A DNA stretch of 50,897 bases from OMG group bacterium (GTDB taxonomy: Bacteria > Pseudomonadota > Gammaproteobacteria > Pseudomonadales > Azotimanducaceae): NCBI GenBank assembly GCA_012267385.1, contig JAAXGW010000035.1, forward strand, positions 1 to 50,897, read 5' to 3'. The position numbers and the translations under genes are program-made. Below are positions 8,736-18,730 of the stretch, piece by piece. The notes under the pieces are model-generated. The model saw only the letters and a list, made by a program, of their open reading frames with translations. It made no database searches and was not told the DNA's origin. Position 1 is the first letter of the stretch. The number at the start of each line of letters is the position of its first letter.

Positions 8736-10463
8736 TTGGCTAGTCAAACGGACATAGAGTTTTACGAAGAGTGGCGACTGACCTCGCCGATGGCGATTCT
8801 CTCTATCGCAATTCGACGATTTCGTCGCGTTGCACGCAGCGTGATAGAAATTTTGTCCCTAGGTGGTTTGACTGTAGTGTTGTTGCAGTTCCTAGATGTC
8901 GGACTCGTAACCGCTATTTTGTACTACGCCATTGCGGTGTTGGTGTTTGTGGTGATTAGTGCCGTGCTTTCCTTTTTAGTACTTCGAGTAAAGATTTCTG
9001 AAGCTGGTATTGCAATGAAATCTGGGGTATTTCGTCGTACTCACAAAGTAGTTCTTTGGGAAAGAATTCGGTCGGTAAATTTGGAATCAGGTCCGATCGA
9101 AAGACTATTTAGGCTAGTCAGAGTTTCAGTAGATACCGCAAGTTCAATGGGACCCGAAATCGAGATTCCAGCATTGCCGATTTTTGTAGGTCAGTATCTC
9201 AGATCTCACGTAAAAGAACCCCAACTCACCGATAGCCAACGACAAACTGATGAAATTTCGGTCTTTGAGACATCTAAAGGATCAGACGATAAATCTCTCT
9301 ATGCGTTGCGCGGCAAGAGTATGTTGATCGCGGCGATCTGTTCCAAAGGGATGATCTTTGCGACCGTTTTAGGTATTGGATTTGTGCTAGTCATTACATC
9401 TAATGCATACGTCATCTATTATCAGTTAAATCTCGCTGACGATATTGTGCCAACAGATACGACTCTGCAGGAAGAAGTCCAAGATAAACTGAAAGACGAC
9501 TTGGAAACCAATTTAAACTTTTTCAATGCACTTCAACAAGCATGGAAGTGGTCTGCACAAGAGCGCGAAGAGAACAGAAATAAATCAACCACACAATTAC
9601 TGCTTCCATTGATGCTTTTTTTACTTGCTGCGGTAGTGATTCTGATTCCAAGTTTGATCATAGGTTTCCTCATCAAAGCGGCGACCTTTTATGTTTCACA
9701 CAATGACTACAGACTTCGTCAAGAAGATTCCAGACTGATCAGTGAACGAGGATTGGTAACACGTAAAACCACTACTGTGGAGATTCGCAAAGTTCAGATT
9801 TTGAGAATATATTTGACAGTGAGATCTAGATTGTTTCAGCGTTATGACGTAAAAGTACAACAGTCTGATGAAGACGACACAGTGGGGACCGCTGTTGGAA
9901 ACGCTACACATCAAATCGATATTCCTTGCGCGGATGCTGAAATCTGTCGAGAAATTGCAGGACAAATCTTTCCAAAAGCAAATCAACATCTGCCGCTCGA
10001 TCCAAGATCAAAGGAAATTCAACGCTTTTCCCCTGCATATTTCTTTATTGGTCTTTTAGGCACAGGACCGCTAATAGTTGCATTGATGTGGGGAGAGTTG
10101 TGGTTTATCATGGGCACTCGCGCAGCAAATATTTGGCTGCTCATACTCGGTCCTTTGGGAGTACTAATTTGGTGGCAATATTGGCGTCGCACCGGGTATG
10201 CGTTCTACGAGAATTTCATTTTGCTACGCAAAGGATTTTTGGGACATGATCTCCGCGTAATTCCGATATCCAAGCTCCAAGAGGTGCGCATTTCCCAGTC
10301 AATCATTCAAAGACTTCGTAATCGGAGCACACTACAAATGTTCGCGCACTCGACTACTTATTCAAACACACTAAAAATACCGTTTATGAATCGACATTCC
10401 GCGGAACGAGTGCGAGACTACTTACTCTATCGAATCGAGTCGGGTAAGGTCAGATGGTGTTAA
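8736..10463 (+). CDS. bacterial PH-domain membrane protein, YdbT-like
   Basis: 575 residues. It contains hydrophobic segment pairs at about 38-85, 198-222, 288-315 and 434-470, and after each pair a bPH_2-type beta region, e.g. VLWERIRSVNLESGPIERLFRLVRVSVDTA, then VEIRKVQILRIYLTVRSRLFQRYDVKV, then VIPISKLQEVRISQSIIQRLRN. This repeated membrane/PH layout is that of B. subtilis YdbT and its relatives. YdbT is normally encoded next to the shorter YdbS; no YdbS-like gene is here. Function of the family is not well established (membrane stress or bacteriocin protection in some species). The start is the TTG at 8736; there is no better upstream codon in frame. Confidence 0.8.
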   Translation: MASQTDIEFYEEWRLTSPMAILSIAIRRFRRVARSVIEILSLGGLTVVLLQFLDVGLVTAILYYAIAVLVFVVISAVLSFLVLRVKISEAGIAMKSGVFRRTHKVVLWERIRSVNLESGPIERLFRLVRVSVDTASSMGPEIEIPALPIFVGQYLRSHVKEPQLTDSQRQTDEISVFETSKGSDDKSLYALRGKSMLIAAICSKGMIFATVLGIGFVLVITSNAYVIYYQLNLADDIVPTDTTLQEEVQDKLKDDLETNLNFFNALQQAWKWSAQEREENRNKSTTQLLLPLMLFLLAAVVILIPSLIIGFLIKAATFYVSHNDYRLRQEDSRLISERGLVTRKTTTVEIRKVQILRIYLTVRSRLFQRYDVKVQQSDEDDTVGTAVGNATHQIDIPCADAEICREIAGQIFPKANQHLPLDPRSKEIQRFSPAYFFIGLLGTGPLIVALMWGELWFIMGTRAANIWLLILGPLGVLIWWQYWRRTGYAFYENFILLRKGFLGHDLRVIPISKLQEVRISQSIIQRLRNRSTLQMFAHSTTYSNTLKIPFMNRHSAERVRDYLLYRIESGKVRWC

Positions 10464-10493
10464 TTCATCCTTTATTCTGCGATCGAAATGAAT

Positions 10494-11234
10494 CTACGAT
10501 TGATCTCTAAAGATTATTGACAAAATCTTTTCTAACCAACCGTAGGCATCATAGTTCCCCGTGATATCTGTGATAAATTCTTGCCCTCTGGGAACTACTT
10601 GTAGAGTATAGTCGTCGCCCCATCGATCGCGCCTTCCATGGTATGTGAGCCCCGTGTTTTTCAACCAATGTGGGATTTTCCACTTGCTTACCTGATTGCC
10701 CGGAACTGAGAGACTTAATTCTGAATGACTCTTTTTTGCGGTCTTCCCTGGTCCTAAGTAAATAGTGTTATTAGGACTCCACACTCCGATAGTATGAGGA
10801 TGCTGAATTTCGAAACCAGGTGGTTGGTCTTCCAATTTCGGATTTGCTCCCAAGTGCAAAACTCTTTCAACCTGTAAGAAACCAAAAATTCGATGGTGTC
10901 GGTGTTTCCCGTCTATCCCCGAAAAGAGCCCGAAGAATAGAAACACATCGCCAACTCCAACATTGTTGTTTGTAAGGTGACTTTGAGCGGCGCTAGTTTG
11001 CCCAAAGGCACACTTGTGTCCTTGAAACATTGGGTCGCAATGACATAGGCTATTCTCGGTGAAACAGTTCCTCGTGATTTCTCTAACGACCGCGCCTAGC
11101 CCTAAATGACCGTACGTTGTTTGGGAGCGATGTGTTGCTGGAATGGGAATACTCACGGGTCGACCTTTGATTATGGGAGAAGGCGCACCTCCAGAGGCAC
11201 TATCAAAGCCTTTACGACTGAAAACTATTTTCAT
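10494..11234 (-). CDS. Nmad3-like putative nucleotide modification protein
   Basis: 246 residues. The N-terminus MKIVFSRKGFDSASGGAPSP followed by an SIPIP segment matches my memory of the Nmad3 family (nucleotide modification associated domain 3), a family linked by context to modified DNA bases in phages and bacterial islands. Other features visible: a CHCDP motif near 64-68, GDVFLFFGLFSGIDGKHRHHRIFGFLQVERV in the middle (a beta-rich core with clustered His) and LGANPKLED. No biochemical role is known to me. It stands alone, convergent with the PH-domain gene and divergent from the IS3 remnant at 11317. The ATG start is clear. Confidence 0.7.
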   Translation of the reverse strand: MKIVFSRKGFDSASGGAPSPIIKGRPVSIPIPATHRSQTTYGHLGLGAVVREITRNCFTENSLCHCDPMFQGHKCAFGQTSAAQSHLTNNNVGVGDVFLFFGLFSGIDGKHRHHRIFGFLQVERVLHLGANPKLEDQPPGFEIQHPHTIGVWSPNNTIYLGPGKTAKKSHSELSLSVPGNQVSKWKIPHWLKNTGLTYHGRRDRWGDDYTLQVVPRGQEFITDITGNYDAYGWLEKILSIIFRDQS

Positions 11235-11264
11235 CGTATTAGTGGAGAAACCGTTTGATGGGTT

Positions 11265-11474
11265 CGCGTACGGTTTGGGGGACCGTCATTAAGATAATTT
11301 ATAGGAGAATTTATCCATGACTGATTCTAAGAAAAGACGCACTCGGAGAAGTTTTAGCGACGAATTCAAACGCGAAGCGGTAGTGCTTACCGAAGTTCTG
11401 AGGTTTCCGCGGAACAGGTGGGTGCTGAACTAGGCGTATCGGCATCGTTCTGGTATCGCTGGTCTCGTGAGTGA
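11265..11474 (+). mobile_element. IS3-family left-end remnant
   Basis: This stretch aligns by eye with 50555-50760 at the right edge of the window: shared leader CGGTTT.GGGGA, ATTAAGATAATTT and a ribosome site AGGAGAA, then the start of an orfA. Homology stops near 11470, where the TonB-receptor pseudogene begins. The rest of the element (orfB and right end) is missing, so it is a relic and not mobile. Confidence 0.75.
11317..11474 (+). pseudogene. IS3-family transposase OrfA, N-terminal fragment with frameshift
   Basis: From the ATG at 11317 the protein starts MTDSKKRRTRRSFSDEFKRE, close to the copy at 50606 (MTDSRKKRTRRSFSEEFKRE). A one-base deletion between about 11380 and 11408 relative to the second copy throws the frame, giving a TAG after 38 codons; the original frame resumes as AEQVGAELGVSASFWYRW, then breaks off. 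This is the helix-turn-helix part of OrfA only. It cannot make a working transposase. Confidence 0.85.
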
Positions 11475-14375
11475 ATGGATCTATCCACGGTGTGGTTACT
11501 TCAAACGACAACCTCGTAGAAGATGCAGAAATAACAATCCGAAATTTAGACACAAACGCCGTAAAAACCATCGAAACTTCAAAAACGGGAACCTTCAATT
11601 TTTCTCAAGTAGTCCCAGGACAGTATGAAGTTACAACCAGTGCAACAGGCTACAAGACTCTCTCCGCACCACCACAGTTTATTCGGGTAAGGGGTGTTCA
11701 ATCCACTTTACATTGGAATTTGGGGATATGGAAGATGTTTCGGTGACTGCAAGCACAAAACTGTCCTTCGATGTCAAGTCCGTCGAAAAGTCAACGGTGT
11801 TAACGGCTACAGAGGTTGAACAACTCCCAGTATCTCGTAACATCGAATCGGTCGCGTTGTTAATTCCCGGAACGATGTTTGGCGACGTTGCATTTGGTTA
11901 TCTGGTCTCTTTTAGCGGTTCTTCAGTGGCTGAGAATGTGTACTACATTAACGGTATGAATGTCACAGATTTTCGAAGAGGATTAGGTGGCAGTGCTATC
12001 CCCTCCGAGTTTTTTGATCAGTTTTAATTCAAATCCGGCGGATTTAGCGCGGAGTACGGACGTTCAACGGGTGGAGTTTTGAGTGGTACGACAAGAAGAG
12101 GCAAGAGTTCTTGGTCTGCTCGAATGGGTTATACCACGACTCCTGAAGTATTGCGAAGTTACAACCCAGATATCCCAGATCCGACCCAAGATGGGGAATT
12201 TGTTTCATTCGAGAGTGCCGACAAGACCTTTTCAACTCAGTACTTCCTATCTGCAGGCGGTCCGGTCGTACCAAATCGTATTTACGTCCACGCGATCTAT
12301 CAAGGTCGCGACTATCAAACTGATGACTTTACAGAGAGTGATCGATTTAATCGTTCAACAAGCGCAGATCCTTTCTGGGGTGGCAAACTTGATTGGATCA
12401 TCAATTATTTCCATCGTTTAGAACTTACTGTCTTTTCAGATGAAAGAACCAGTGTGACCTCGTCATACAACTGGGATCGTTTAAATGGTGAAATTGGAAT
12501 GCATCGAGGCGACAATTTCTCCAACCGGGGCGGAAAAAACTTTATTGGAAACTACATAGGTACTATTGGAAGAAATTTCATCCTGTCGTTACTGTCGGGA
12601 CGAAATCAATATGACCGAACCAACTATTCGGCTCTCGACGATCTGTGTCCAGCGGCATACGATTCACGAGATGAACAGCCGAGACCAATTGGATGCTGGA
12701 CAAATCTCTCGACTGGTTCCAGCCTAGATACACGTGAACTGTATCGCGTAGATATTGAATTCAATCTTGGTTATAGACATCGAGTTCGATTTGGACTCGA
12801 CCACACGAGACCAATACTTCTGAAGACTCAAGACGATACTTAGATCCCAATGGTGGCGAGTACTATCGGTATTACTCCGTAACTCCCAGTTCAACTCTTG
12901 ACAACGGGGGAATAGTGCCCGATGGAGTAACTACAGTAGTGCGTCATCGACTATACCGCAGGGGCGGCAGCTTTAAGACAACCGCTAGTGCGGGGTATAT
13001 TGAGGATTTGTGGGATGTTTTCAGCAACGTTTCCGCACGTCTAGGAATCAGAAATGAGGGTTTTAACAACAGGAATGCCCTCGGTGAAACATTCATCAAA
13101 ATGACAAACCAATGGGCACTTCGGTTTGGTATCGTATGGGATGTGAGAGCAAATGGAAAATCAAGACTATTTCTGAACACAGGCCGCTACCATTTACCAA
13201 TAGCGAATAACACTAATGTTCGACTAGCGGGATCCGAATTATTCACGCAAGATTGGTTTACATTGGGTAGTGCCATCTCACATGACGGAAGCGTCGTGCT
13301 TGGCAACAAGATTGGACCGACTAGTGTATTTGGTGACGGTTTGGTACAACCCGCGGACGAAGTTTTAAATACAACGGTTAAACCCATGTACCAAGATGAG
13401 TTCATCGTCGGATTTGAAGCAGAGTTTTGGTCAAACTTTAGAGGTGGACTGTCTTATATACATCGTAATCTTGGACGCGCAATAGAAGATATTACGATCG
13501 ATGAAGCAATCGGTTTACCAGGTGAGTTCCATTACATTCTCACAAACCCTGGTACGAACGTGAGAACTCGATATGACGTGGACGGCGATGGTATCTCCGA
13601 GATTATCGAATTGAGCGCTGCAGAATTAGGCTATCCAACACCAGTCCGCAAGTATCACAGTTTGACAGTAGCTGTAAAGAAATCTTGGAGCCGGGGTTCA
13701 TATTTAGATGCGACATACACTTGGTCGCATAGTTACAGCAACTACGAGGGCTTAGTTAGATTCGATAACGGTCAATCTGACGCCGGGATTACGACGTTGT
13801 TCGATTTTGCCGGTTTGATGGAGGGTGCCTATGGGAATTTGCCTAACGATCGCCGCCACTCGCTGAAAGTATTCGGTGTGTACAAGTTTCTACCGCGATG
13901 GCAGTGTAGTTTTTCAGCTTCGTATCTACATGGAAGACCGAGAAATGCATTCGGGATCCATCCCACTGATCCGAATGCTGCCCGCTACGGATCTGCATCT
14001 TTTCATCGTCAAGGTAGACTTACACCACGAGGTTCTCTCGGAAGAACAGAAGGTATATTCAATATTGATTTTGGATTACAACTTGATCAAACAATCTGGT
14101 CGAATGCTCTTCAAATTAAACTAGATGTCTTCAATGTCTTCGACACGAATGGGATTCTGGAGGTCAGAAAAGTAGCAGATCAACAAACCGGAGCACCCTC
14201 CCCCACGTTCGGGCTACCCGCGGCGTTTCAGCGACCACGTACTGTTCGAATATCTTTTAAATATGACATCCAACCTTCAATTCCAACAGCTTCTCTACAC
14301 ATCGCTGAGCCATCGGCAACCGGCAGTGGCTCGAAGGTGAGGCCTGCAATCAATGCAAGAAAGAACTTTAGATAA
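11471..14375 (+). pseudogene. TonB-dependent receptor with carboxypeptidase-regulatory-like N-domain, decayed
   Basis: Four collinear pieces make one receptor of about 960 residues: a CarbopepD_reg-like domain (GSIHGVVTSNDNLVEDAEI, 11474 on), a plug domain (VTASTKLSFDV to NVYYINGMNVTDFRRGLGG), the GGFSAEYGRSTGGVLSG strand, and the beta-barrel ending RPRTVRISFKYD near 14270. Lesions: a frameshift at about 11710-11740 consistent with one lost base; an in-frame TAA at 12025-12027 before FKSGGFSAEYG; and a lost base at about 12841 giving TAG. The signal peptide and start codon are absent; the IS3 remnant abuts the first domain. A 12-residue calcium-loop-like motif DVDGDGISEIIE is encoded from 13575. 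Its tail overlaps the convergent prpD end by 8 bases. Confidence 0.88.
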
Positions 14376-15813
14376 CCGTAAGATCCACGAATTCCAACAC
14401 TGTCAAATCACAAAATCGATCGAGTTCACTTGTAGCATCTTCAATTTTTGTAGCTTGTTCGTCCGAAAACCGTGTCCTCAGATTTCGATGGTACTTCTCT
14501 TCTAATAACGGTATTCCCTCTTCGCGACGGAAGCGATGTCCAATGGGATATTCAACTTCTACCCAACCCGTTTCTGATCCGTCGCTGAACTTCACATTGA
14601 CTCGATTGGCAATTGAGCGTTTATCGGGATCGTGATATTCAGCACTGTATCTTTTGTCCTCGCGAACTGTCATTCGATTCCTTAATTGATCAATTCGAGG
14701 ATCACTAGCAACATCGTCTTCATAGTCCTCAGCAACAAGGTTTCCTTTTAGTAGCCCAACGGCAACCATGTATTGCAGACAGTGATCGCGATCCGCTGGA
14801 TTATTGAGTGGTCCAGATTTGCTGATGATGCGAATTGCTGATTCGTGCGTAACGAGTTCAACTTCTTCAATCTCATCAAAACGATCAACACACTGAGGAT
14901 GGAGTTGTACGGCTGCTTCTACTGCTGTTTGCGAATGAAACTCGGCTGGAAAAGATATTTTGAAAAGGACGTTGTCCATAACGTACGTACCGTACGTCCG
15001 TTGAAATTCAAAAGTCTTCCCCCCGAAAGAAACATCATAAAAGCCCCATTTCGGAGTCGTAAGCACGCTTGGATATCCGATCTCGCCTTTCAAGACGAGC
15101 ATTGCGAGATGTACTGCTCGACTGGTAGCGTCACCTGCTGCCCACGACTTTCGAGGACCTGCATTTGGTGCGTGGCGATATGTTCGGAGACTTGATCCAT
15201 CGACAAAAGCGTGGGAAAGCGCACTCACTACATCGTCGTGTTCCCCTCCTAACAATCTTGTTACAACGGCTGTTGTTGCTACCCGAACCAAGAGAACATG
15301 GTCTAGCCCTACTCTGTTGAAACTATTTTCCAATGCCAAGCAACCTTGGATCTCGTGTGCCTGGACCATAGCGACAAGGACATCGCGCATGGTGAGTGGA
15401 ACTCGATCTGCTTCTTGTACGTTTCGACTGATATAATCCGCAACCGCGAGTATCCCTCCTAGATTATCTGAGGGGTGTCCCCACTCGGCAGCTAACCAAG
15501 TATCGTTGTAATCCAACCAGCGAATCATACAGCCGATGCTCCAAGCCGCTTTCACTGGGTCGAGAACATAGGCTGTACCGGGTACCCGAGCACCGTTTGG
15601 TACAACCGTTCCCGGAACTACTGGTCCTAGAAGTTTTGAGCAGGCTGGAAATCGTAGTGCGAGAAACCCACATCCCAATGTATCAATGAAACAGTGCCGA
15701 GCCGTTTCTAAAGTTTGTTGGGACATCTCCATCTCGCTGCAGACATAGTCGGCAATGTCCACCAGTACTGTATCTGGTTCGGGACGGATGTTTAAGTCTG
15801 CCGCACTAGACAT
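14368..15813 (-). CDS. prpD: 2-methylcitrate dehydratase PrpD
   Basis: 481 residues from the ATG at 15813, which has a GGAG site six bases upstream; a GTG five codons earlier is possible. PrpD dehydrates 2-methylcitrate to 2-methyl-cis-aconitate in propionyl-CoA breakdown. Family blocks: [80 protein letters not shown] and the [19 protein letters not shown] tail. Last gene of thrH-prpB-prpC-prpD. There is no acnD/prpF pair, so this locus is of the PrpD type. Confidence 0.95.
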   Translation of the reverse strand: MSSAADLNIRPEPDTVLVDIADYVCSEMEMSQQTLETARHCFIDTLGCGFLALRFPACSKLLGPVVPGTVVPNGARVPGTAYVLDPVKAAWSIGCMIRWLDYNDTWLAAEWGHPSDNLGGILAVADYISRNVQEADRVPLTMRDVLVAMVQAHEIQGCLALENSFNRVGLDHVLLVRVATTAVVTRLLGGEHDDVVSALSHAFVDGSSLRTYRHAPNAGPRKSWAAGDATSRAVHLAMLVLKGEIGYPSVLTTPKWGFYDVSFGGKTFEFQRTYGTYVMDNVLFKISFPAEFHSQTAVEAAVQLHPQCVDRFDEIEEVELVTHESAIRIISKSGPLNNPADRDHCLQYMVAVGLLKGNLVAEDYEDDVASDPRIDQLRNRMTVREDKRYSAEYHDPDKRSIANRVNVKFSDGSETGWVEVEYPIGHRFRREEGIPLLEEKYHRNLRTRFSDEQATKIEDATSELDRFCDLTVLEFVDLTVI

Positions 15814-15842
15814 CTGAGTCTCCAACACTGTTGTGATGAAAA

Positions 15843-16967
15843 TTATCGATCACTAATAGGTGTGAAACGTCTCGGTTCGGGACCAATGTATTTCGCACTA
15901 GGTCGAATAATCCGATTATTACTTCGTTGCTCCATTACATGCGCAACCCAGCCTACCATTCTTGAAATAACGAATATAGGTGTGAAGATTTTCGTCGGAA
16001 TACCCATCAAATGGTAGGCGGACGCGTGAAAGAAGTCCGCGTTGGCAAAGAGTTTCTTTTGTTCCCACATCACTTTTTCAATCGCGCAAGAGATAGGAAA
16101 CAACTTTGTATCACCTACGAGACTGGATAGCTCTTCTGCTAAGGCTTTGATGATGACATTGCGTGGATCTGCTTCACGGTAAACCGCGTGCCCAAATCCC
16201 ATGATTAATTCTCGGCGGCTCAACTTTTCGAGTATGCCCTGTACTGCATCTTCCGGTCCTTCAAAAGTCTGAATGAGCTCCATCGCAGCTTCGTTCGCTC
16301 CACCATGTAGTGGACCTCGAAGTGAGCCAATCGCAGCGGTGACACAAGAGTACATATCACTGAGCGTTGATGCACACACTCGAGCAGTAAACGTTGAAGC
16401 GTTGAATTCATGCTCGGCGTATAGAATCAAGGAAACGTCCATAACTCGAACAAATAAATCGTGTCGCACCTCTCCTCGCAGTGTCCGTAAGAAATGCTCA
16501 GCAGTCGACTTGGCGCGAGTATCAACGTCGATTCGGTTACCTTCATGCGAATATTGATACCAATAGTTAACAATCGAAGGACTTGCTGCAATGAGTCGTT
16601 CGGCTACTTTATACTGGCGATCATGATCTCCCTCAGGTTCAAAATTCCCGAGCATTGAGATACCCGTTCGAAGGACATCCATCGGGTGTGCCGTTGCAGG
16701 AATAAATTCAAGCGTTGCACAAAGTTCTTGAGGTAAATCCCTCATTGTACTTAATCTAGAACAAAATTTTTCGAGCTCCTCTACGGACGGTAACTCACCG
16801 TAAAGAATGAGATATGCGACTTCCTCATACGTGGAATCGCGAGCTAGCTCCGAAATGTCGTAACCCAAATAGGTTAAGCCCGTTCCAGATTGACCTACCG
16901 TACACAGTGCTGTTTCGCCGGCTTCTTGCCCGCGTAATCCAGCACCACTTAGCTTCTTATCTACCAT
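15843..16967 (-). CDS. prpC: 2-methylcitrate synthase PrpC
   Basis: 374 residues, typical of the short citrate-synthase-like enzymes. It condenses propionyl-CoA with oxaloacetate. Catalytic residues are in place: H221 in [13 protein letters not shown]260 in [14 protein letters not shown] and D311 in [17 protein letters not shown]. The N-terminal [29 protein letters not shown] is the methylcitrate-synthase version of the family. It starts 9 bases after prpB and ends 29 bases before the prpD ATG, in one operon. Assignment as PrpC rather than GltA rests on both sequence and operon. Confidence 0.95.
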   Translation of the reverse strand: MVDKKLSGAGLRGQEAGETALCTVGQSGTGLTYLGYDISELARDSTYEEVAYLILYGELPSVEELEKFCSRLSTMRDLPQELCATLEFIPATAHPMDVLRTGISMLGNFEPEGDHDRQYKVAERLIAASPSIVNYWYQYSHEGNRIDVDTRAKSTAEHFLRTLRGEVRHDLFVRVMDVSLILYAEHEFNASTFTARVCASTLSDMYSCVTAAIGSLRGPLHGGANEAAMELIQTFEGPEDAVQGILEKLSRRELIMGFGHAVYREADPRNVIIKALAEELSSLVGDTKLFPISCAIEKVMWEQKKLFANADFFHASAYHLMGIPTKIFTPIFVISRMVGWVAHVMEQRSNNRIIRPSAKYIGPEPRRFTPISDR

Positions 16968-16976
16968 ACCATAAAC

Positions 16977-17852
16977 TCATGAGCTCAATTCATTAATTTT
17001 CTTTTCAAATTCGTGATATCCAAGGATGCGATACAACTCGTCGCGAGTTTGCATTTTGCAAACTGCTGAATTCTGAGTGCCTTCTGTACGAATAGTACGA
17101 TAAACTTCACCTGCCGCTTCGGACATTGCGCGAAACGCTGACAACGGATATAACGCCATTCGGACTCCCACGCTTGCCATCTGGTCTAATGTGTACAAAG
17201 GAGTCCTACCAAATTCGGTTAAATTGGCTAGTACAGGTACTGACACCGCTTCGGTCACTTTGCGGTACAACTCTAACTCTGTCATTGCTTCCGCAAAAAT
17301 CGCGTTCGCGCCAGCTTTTACGTATTTTTGAACCCGCTCGATAACCGCTTCAATACCCTCGGTAGCAAGTGCATCGGTTCGTGCCATAACTACAAAGTTT
17401 GAATCGTCGCGAGCATCAACTGCGGCTCTGATGCGACTACACATCTCCGTGGTCGAAACAATCTCCTTGTTCGGACGATGCCCACATCGTTTGGTTGCAA
17501 CTTGGTCTTCGATATGAACCGCGGCAACTTCAGCACGTTCTAACTCGCGTATTGTTCGAGCGATATTGAATTCATTACCCCAACCCGTATCAACATCTAC
17601 TAACAATGGCAGGGTCGAAGCTGAGGTTATTCGGCGAGCATCTTCCAAGACATTATCTAAAGACGTGATTCCGAGATCGGGAATTCCGAAAGATGCAGCC
17701 GCTACCCCACTACCTGATAAATATATACAGCGAAACCCCTGTTGTTCCGCAAGTAGAGCGCTGTATGCGTTAATCGTACCAACGATCTGGAGAGGATTTT
17801 CCTGCTCAAGAGCTTGCCAGAATTTTCGTGGTTGCGACATCGAGCTCGACAT
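16977..17852 (-). CDS. prpB: 2-methylisocitrate lyase PrpB
   Basis: 291 residues. It splits 2-methylisocitrate into pyruvate and succinate, the last step of the methylcitrate cycle. Visible: [24 protein letters not shown], the Mg-binding DVDTGWG at 86-92, and the active-site signature [10 protein letters not shown] at 121-130 with the catalytic Cys123. The ATG at 17852 overlaps the thrH stop by one base (TAATG), so translation is coupled to thrH. Confidence 0.96.
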   Translation of the reverse strand: MSSSMSQPRKFWQALEQENPLQIVGTINAYSALLAEQQGFRCIYLSGSGVAAASFGIPDLGITSLDNVLEDARRITSASTLPLLVDVDTGWGNEFNIARTIRELERAEVAAVHIEDQVATKRCGHRPNKEIVSTTEMCSRIRAAVDARDDSNFVVMARTDALATEGIEAVIERVQKYVKAGANAIFAEAMTELELYRKVTEAVSVPVLANLTEFGRTPLYTLDQMASVGVRMALYPLSAFRAMSEAAGEVYRTIRTEGTQNSAVCKMQTRDELYRILGYHEFEKKINELSS

Positions 17853-18454
17853 TAAGCTTTTGCGACTCTTTGCAAGTTAGACTGTAATTCGTCGAAATTT
17901 TGAACCACTGGAATGTCGGGATAGTCTTTTACTACATGAAGAGGGGGATTAAAGAAGAACCCACTATTCGCCGTCTGAAGCATACCAACATCGTTGTAGG
18001 AGTCGCCCGACGCATACACGGTCAACTCTAACGAGCGAAATGCCTTCACAACCTTAGTCTTCGGATCTGTTTGACGACGTCGATACCCAACGATTCGATC
18101 TTGTTCAATAATCAGGTGATGGCACAGTAAAAAAGGGTAGCTTAGCTTTTGCATCAGCGGCATCGCGAATTCATAGAAAGTATCGGATAAGATCGCAACT
18201 TGAAACTGTGATCTAGACCAATTCAAAAACTCTTCGGCACCATCAAAAGGTACTACATCAGCGAGCGCGTCTTTAATTTGTTGATAGCCGATCCCATGTC
18301 GATTCATAGCTCCTCGGCGCAACTTCATCAGTTCATCGTAATCCGTTATGTCCCGTGTCGTTAAACCAATCTCCTCGACGCCGGTTGCTTTAGAAATTTC
18401 CATCCAAAGCTCGGGTACCAAGACTCCCTCAAGGTCTAAGCAAAGAATTTGCAT
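17852..18454 (-). CDS. thrH: bifunctional phosphoserine phosphatase / homoserine phosphotransferase ThrH
   Basis: 200 residues from the ATG at 18454 ([15 protein letters not shown]), matching the Pseudomonas ThrH start; a TTG six codons upstream is less likely. HAD-family motifs: nucleophile D7 and E9 in DLEGV, Ser/Thr in ILSDTFYEF, Lys in [10 protein letters not shown], and GDSYND. ThrH moves phosphate from phosphoserine to homoserine or hydrolyses phosphoserine. It is fused by overlap to prpB and leads the operon, an unusual position: it links threonine-family metabolism to propionate breakdown. No PrpR-type regulator is adjacent. Confidence 0.93.
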   Translation of the reverse strand: MQILCLDLEGVLVPELWMEISKATGVEEIGLTTRDITDYDELMKLRRGAMNRHGIGYQQIKDALADVVPFDGAEEFLNWSRSQFQVAILSDTFYEFAMPLMQKLSYPFLLCHHLIIEQDRIVGYRRRQTDPKTKVVKAFRSLELTVYASGDSYNDVGMLQTANSGFFFNPPLHVVKDYPDIPVVQNFDELQSNLQRVAKA

Positions 18455-18472
18455 ATCTGGTTGTGTAAGCAA

Positions 18473-18730
18473 CCCCTTATCGACGACTAGTGGAGCACAA
18501 GAAGCCTATCTGCTCATGTGAATAATGACTCTTATCGTGAAGTTCTTAATATGTCTTCGTTTGGGATGCCAAAATACCGGTTCGACATGATGCCCTACTC
18601 AAAATTCGAAATATCACGCGGACTTAGAGACAAAGCCAATAGCGGTATATGGCGTTCCATTCAAAGAGCTCATCGAAAGAACATCCGTGTCAAATTGTAA
18701 CCATGTCTTAATTTCGCGGTTTCACACTAG
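18473..18730. other. gap upstream of thrH and downstream of the ATPase gene
   Basis: About 260 bases, expected to hold the thrH-prpBCD promoter, since thrH reads left from 18454. A 60-codon plus-strand frame at 18518-18700 has no recognisable family and is left out. No clear terminator or operator stands out. Confidence 0.35.

Noticed and set aside
11317-11474. Functional IS3 copy
   Set aside because: Frameshifted and cut off after the helix-turn-helix part; no orfB or right end.
18518-18700. 60-codon plus-strand frame upstream of thrH
   Set aside because: No recognisable domain or ribosome site; length is within chance for this composition.
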